From: an uncultured Lachnospiraceae bacterium
Lineage (GTDB): Bacteria > Bacillota > Clostridia > Lachnospirales > Lachnospiraceae
Assembly (NCBI GenBank): GCA_910577175.1
Contig: CAJTLU010000002.1
Location: forward strand, 186,001 to 250,000
Reading direction: 5' to 3'
DNA length: 64,000 bases
The position numbers and the translations under genes are program-made. A model generated the notes under the pieces. The model had not been told where the DNA came from. It saw nothing but the letters and a program-made list of their open reading frames with translations, and searched no databases. Shown one piece after another: positions 60,850 through 64,000 of this stretch; the first letter of the stretch is position 1, and each line of letters begins with the position of its first letter.

Positions 60850-60919
60850 CAAGGTTTTGTGAGTTCCACAAAGCGCAGCATGTTCTTACAGGGGAAGAAA
60901 ATCTTTATCTTGTAAAGGA

Positions 60920-60997
60920 AAAGCCGCAGCCTGATTTTTGCATATGCAACGAGATACGTGGTCTTTTGGGCAAATGCAAAAATCGGGCGACGGCTTT
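60920..60997. repeat. Palindromic element F
   Basis: The 28-base arms 60920-60947 and 60970-60997 are inverted with 24 of 28 positions matching (AAAGCCG..GATTTTTGCAT). The segment GGGCAAATGCAAAAAT matches repeat E (GGACAAATGCAAAAAT). It fills much of the 299-base gap before the next gene. Confidence 0.75.
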
Positions 60998-61038
60998 CGG
61001 GTTGCCTGAAAATACGGAAATTTAAGGGGATTTTGGAA

Positions 61039-61067
61039 TTGAAATTTTAACGGGAATAGTGTATAGT
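61039..61067 (+). promoter_or_regulatory. Promoter of the SGNH lipoprotein gene
   Basis: TTGAAA (61039-61044) and TATAGT (61062-61067) are 17 bases apart, about 80 bases before the start. Confidence 0.65.
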
Positions 61068-61148
61068 AAAGAGAGTGGAACGTTTTGCGCATAAGGGCGC
61101 AGGCGTAAAGCCAAAGTAAGGCAGGATACATAGAAAGGAATTGAAACC

Positions 61149-62465
61149 ATGAAGAAAAAGATTTGCTTACTTGCAGTAGCTGTTGTACTGGCCGCTGCGG
61201 CATGTAACAAGGGAACCACAGGAACCAATCCTACGGATGTCCCGGCTACCCTGACGCCTACGCCGGAAGCGACAGTAACTCCAACACCAGAGCCGACCGC
61301 AACGCCGAAGCCGACGGCTACGCCGGCACCGGAGACCGACTGGTATGAGGATATGATGAAGGCTTCCCTGGTGTCTACCGGGAACAACGCCCGTTTAAAG
61401 AAGGTACTGGAAAAGGCAAGAAACGGTGAGACAGTAAATATTGCGGCACTTGGCGGCTCCGTAACAGAGGGGGCTGGCGCGAATTCTATGAACGGCGGCT
61501 ATGCATACCAGTTTGCAGATGCATTTGCAGAGGCCTACGGAACGGACCGGGGAAAAAATATCAATTTTGTGAATGCGGGTCTTGGCGGTACACCGTCGTC
61601 CCTTGGCGTCATCCGTTTTCAGCGGGATATCGTTGAAGAGCTTGGAGCAGAGCCGGATTTATTTATCCTTGAGTTTGCGGTCAACGATTACGGCGAGGTG
61701 ACCGGCGGACGTGCCTATGAAAGTCTGGTGCGCGATGTTCTTTCCCAGGACAACGACGCGGCAGTTATTCTGGTATTCTCCGTGTTCAAGTCAAAGTGGA
61801 ATATGCAGAGCGACTATATTCCGGTCGGAAAGTATTACGACCTGCCGATGGTAAGCATCCGGGATGCGGTTGCAGTTCCGTATCTGAGAGGAAATCTGGA
61901 TGATACGAAGTTCTTTTCGGATGAATATCACCCGACGACCTATGGTCATACGATTATGAGCGACTGTATTATGCATCTTATCGATGAGATTGACAAGGAA
62001 GAGGCAGAGGAGATGAATGTGCTGTCGGAGACCGGAAGGAAGCCTCTGGATTTCTGTAAAGTGGAAATGATTGATGCAAAGAGCGAGGGCGTAGAGATTA
62101 CAGTCGGAAGCTTTACCCAGACCGACTCGGCGGTGCAGTATTTTAAAGGGAAGGCTTCGTTCCCGGAGAACTGGAAGCACGATGCGGCTGCAGGAAATGA
62201 AAGCTTTACTATGAAGCTGACCTGTAAGAACCTTCTGTTGAACTATAAGACCGCAAACGGCGCTGACTTCGGCGATGCAGAGGTCTATGTAGACGGTGAA
62301 AAGGTAATGACGCTCCAAGGAAGAACATCAGGCGGCTGGAACAATTCGAATGTAGTGCTTGTGCTGGATGAAGAGACCGCAGCCGAGCATACGATAGAGG
62401 TCCGCATGGCAGAAGGACATGAAGACAAGGCATTTACGATACTTGCTCTTGGCTATACGAAATAA
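61149..62465 (+). CDS. SGNH/GDSL-hydrolase lipoprotein
   Basis: A 438-residue surface lipoprotein: signal peptide with lipobox near LAAAAC (Cys19), a Thr/Pro-rich linker (about 25-63, TPTPEATVTPTPEP), and an SGNH hydrolase domain with Ser104 (GGSVTEG), Asn179 (FAVNDYG), and Asp258/His261 (DEYHPTTYGH). A C-terminal beta domain (about 300-438) may bind carbohydrate. Similar proteins are acetyl-esterases acting on polysaccharides. AAAGGAA lies upstream. Single gene with own promoter and terminator. Confidence 0.88.
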   Translation: MKKKICLLAVAVVLAAAACNKGTTGTNPTDVPATLTPTPEATVTPTPEPTATPKPTATPAPETDWYEDMMKASLVSTGNNARLKKVLEKARNGETVNIAALGGSVTEGAGANSMNGGYAYQFADAFAEAYGTDRGKNINFVNAGLGGTPSSLGVIRFQRDIVEELGAEPDLFILEFAVNDYGEVTGGRAYESLVRDVLSQDNDAAVILVFSVFKSKWNMQSDYIPVGKYYDLPMVSIRDAVAVPYLRGNLDDTKFFSDEYHPTTYGHTIMSDCIMHLIDEIDKEEAEEMNVLSETGRKPLDFCKVEMIDAKSEGVEITVGSFTQTDSAVQYFKGKASFPENWKHDAAAGNESFTMKLTCKNLLLNYKTANGADFGDAEVYVDGEKVMTLQGRTSGGWNNSNVVLVLDEETAAEHTIEVRMAEGHEDKAFTILALGYTK

Positions 62466-62471
62466 GGCTGA

Positions 62472-62508
62472 AAAAGGGGCTGCGCACTTCGTGCGACAGT
62501 CCCTTTTA
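62472..62508 (+). terminator. Intrinsic terminator
   Basis: AAAAGGG (62472-62478) and CCCTTTT (62501-62507) enclose CGCAC-TTC-GTGCG. The A/T-rich ends let it act in both directions between convergent genes. Confidence 0.75.
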
Positions 62509-62522
62509 TAAGTGGAAATTGT

Positions 62523-63140
62523 TTAAAGCTCTTCGATTTTATGTAGATTCCAGACATGAATGTTAATCGGAATGACCTCAGAGCCGCAGTATTCGCAGAA
62601 CTTTGCGCCGAGGGAGGTCAGGGCGCCGCCGCAATGCGGGCAGGTTACGGAAAAGCCGTTGTCCTTTCCGTATTCGATGGCATCCTGGATGTACATCATA
62701 TGTGTATTGAAGCGGGTCTGGATTTTCTTTGTGCCGGTATGGTACTGTACACCCGACTGGAATACAATAACACAGGTGCCGGAGTTCTTTAAGTAGGAGA
62801 GAACCTCGGTTTTATGGATACGGATGCCCGAAACGCCTTTTTCGCCCAAATGCTTTTTCAGGTGCTTTTCGGCAATGCCACGGAGTTCTATCCAGTTTAA
62901 CTCTGGAAAGTCCTTCTGAATCTGAGGTACATAAATTGAGGTCATGCCGGAAACCGATTTCGGTGTGTTTGCCTCCTCCTCTTCCCGGCTTTTTATCAGT
63001 TCGCCGAGATTGTCTGTGCCGAACAGGTCTTTCATGGTGCGTTTTGCTTTTCTATAAAAGTACCAGATGGTTCCTGCCAGTGTAAGGGCAGCCGCCGAAA
63101 GAAGAATTACCGGGATGGAAATGCCTAAAATTGTTCCCAT
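62523..63140 (-). CDS. Membrane-anchored zinc-ribbon protein
   Basis: A 205-residue protein with one N-terminal membrane segment (about 5-28), a charged linker (KSREEEEANTPKS), a central alpha/beta domain of about 100 residues (starting near IYVPQIQKDFPELNW), and a C-terminal zinc ribbon (CPHCGG..FCEYCGS). AGGAGG precedes the ATG on the minus strand. I recognise no named family; the membrane anchor plus zinc ribbon suggests a sensor or scaffold. Confidence 0.7.
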   Translation of the reverse strand: MGTILGISIPVILLSAAALTLAGTIWYFYRKAKRTMKDLFGTDNLGELIKSREEEEANTPKSVSGMTSIYVPQIQKDFPELNWIELRGIAEKHLKKHLGEKGVSGIRIHKTEVLSYLKNSGTCVIVFQSGVQYHTGTKKIQTRFNTHMMYIQDAIEYGKDNGFSVTCPHCGGALTSLGAKFCEYCGSEVIPINIHVWNLHKIEEL

Positions 63141-63230
63141 AACAGCCTCCTGTCAAGTAAAGTATCATCAAAATAAAACCTTTCTAAAGTATAACAGAAA
63201 ATGAAGGGAAAGTCTATGGGAATTGTAGTT

Positions 63231-63324
63231 CTTGAGTTTCCGCATTTTTTAAGCGACCTTAGCGGCCTCGGCGGCTGTACGGCCGCCGGGACACAATGGC
63301 ATATGCAAAATGCGGAAACCCAAG
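63231..63324. repeat. Palindromic element B
   Basis: CTTGAGTTTCCGCATTTT (63231-63248) and AAAATGCGGAAACCCAAG (63307-63324) are inverted with one mismatch over 18 bases. A GC-rich inner palindrome (CGGCGGCTGTACGGCCGCCG) lies between them. It is the fullest copy of the family and sits between divergent genes. Confidence 0.85.
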
Positions 63325-63378
63325 GAATCGTAGTCGTATTTACCGGTGCAGTTTGGCATAAAATACTATAATGGAATA

Positions 63379-63407
63379 TTGACACTGTTTCGAAAATCGT
63401 GTAGACT
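63379..63407 (+). promoter_or_regulatory. Promoter of mntP
   Basis: TTGACA (63379-63384) and TAGACT (63402-63407) are 17 bases apart, 26 bases before the start. There is no room for a yybP-ykoY manganese riboswitch. Confidence 0.75.
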
Positions 63408-63433
63408 AGATTTTATGTTGCGGAGGTTTTGGT

Positions 63434-63991
63434 ATGGGTATTTTAGACTTGTTTCTGATTGCGGTAGGACTGTCTATGGACGCGTTTGCTGTGGCAATCT
63501 GTAAGGGGCTTTCGGTTAAGAAGGCGACTCTGAAGCAGGGGATTATCGCAGGTTTATACTTTGGCGGGTTCCAGGCAGGGATGCCGCTGCTTGGCTATCT
63601 GTTAGGCAGTAATTTTGCAAAGTACATAGAAGAGTTCGACCACTGGATTGCGTTTGTCCTGCTTGGGATTATCGGTATCAATATGATACGGGAGTCGAGA
63701 GAGAAGGACGAGGAGCTGAATGCCTCCTTTGCCCCGAAGGCCATGCTTCCGATGGCGGTGGCGACCAGCATCGACGCCCTGGCGGTCGGTGTTTCTTTTG
63801 CGTTTATGAAGGTGCAGATTGGCTGGGCGGTTTCGTTTATCGGACTGATTACCTTTACGTTGTCTGTAATCGGCGTGAAAATAGGGAATCATTTCGGGGC
63901 AAAATATAAGTCTAAGGCAGAGCTTCTAGGTGGAATTGTACTGATTGTACTGGGGATAAAAATATTGGTAGAGCATCTATTTGGGCTGTAG
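63434..63991 (+). CDS. mntP: Manganese efflux pump MntP
   Basis: A 185-residue membrane protein with six segments in two related halves. The membrane Asp residues expected for MntP are in LSMDAFAVAICKG (segment 1) and TSIDALAVGVSF (segment 4). Length is normal. GGAGG lies 7 bases before the ATG. It stands alone under a good promoter. MntP exports Mn(II) to protect from manganese excess. Confidence 0.93.
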   Translation: MGILDLFLIAVGLSMDAFAVAICKGLSVKKATLKQGIIAGLYFGGFQAGMPLLGYLLGSNFAKYIEEFDHWIAFVLLGIIGINMIRESREKDEELNASFAPKAMLPMAVATSIDALAVGVSFAFMKVQIGWAVSFIGLITFTLSVIGVKIGNHFGAKYKSKAELLGGIVLIVLGIKILVEHLFGL

Positions 63992-64000
63992 AGTAGTCCG

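Noticed and set aside
63325..63433. yybP-ykoY manganese riboswitch before mntP
   Set aside because: The promoter is only about 55 bases before the start, leaving no room for the aptamer.

Overview
This window looks like a chromosome segment of a gut Lachnospiraceae-type Firmicute (Clostridia). The core genes are moderately GC-rich and use strong AGGAGG ribosome sites with ATG, GTG and TTG starts. Their neighbourhoods are typical of that family: ruvB-zapA-U32 peptidase-SEDS protein, a cysteine desulfurase-mnmA pair, rqcH, mutS2-like, mntP, and a MoxR-DUF58-transglutaminase operon. No rRNA, tRNA, CRISPR array or intact transposase was seen.

Layout. 1-6.7 kb: ruvB (cut by the window edge), zapA, a U32 peptidase, a SEDS glycosyltransferase fused to a degenerate penicillin-binding domain, and a NUDIX hydrolase. 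6.9-12.2 kb: a heterodimeric ABC exporter and a convergent MurJ/SpoVB-like flippase. 12.4-19.3 kb: an AT-rich foreign island. It encodes a subtilase/P-loop/zincin triple-domain membrane protein, two ABC half-transporters (one cut off inside its ATPase domain), a gene remnant without a start, and a membrane-anchored transglutaminase-like protein. It reads as a peptide maturation and export system damaged by a deletion. 19.4-31.4 kb: an orphan LytTR regulator, a FlxA-like coiled-coil protein, cysteine desulfurase, MnmA, a GNAT protein, a GGDEF protein, a PHP phosphatase, RqcH, a leader-peptide attenuator in front of a deleted ABC exporter, and a MutS2-like ATPase without an Smr domain.

31.7-46.7 kb is a transport and sensing block. 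It holds two OmpR-type two-component systems, each followed by its own ABC transporter (MacB/FtsX type, then ABC-2 type), plus a pair of ABC exporter half-subunits. 47-53 kb is accessory and rearranged. It contains KptA, a DUF4143 ATPase with a striking operator region, a broken PIN toxin with its small partner, an HTH-Fic protein, an HD-domain protein, and duplicated scraps of DUF2075 and Fic genes. These include an exact 148-bp direct repeat 2,176 bp apart. 53.5-64 kb returns to core: LMW phosphatase, MoxR, DUF58 and TgpA-like proteins, a secreted CAP-domain protein, a CDF metal transporter, an SGNH lipoprotein, a zinc-ribbon membrane protein and MntP.

A family of imperfect palindromic elements, several with ends like GAGTTTCCGCATTTT, occupies at least six intergenic regions. 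The features most worth a second look are the SEDS-dead-PBP fusion, the 12-19 kb protease/exporter island, the stranded attenuator, the 47-51 kb duplicated debris, and the phased operator arrays upstream of the transporter genes.
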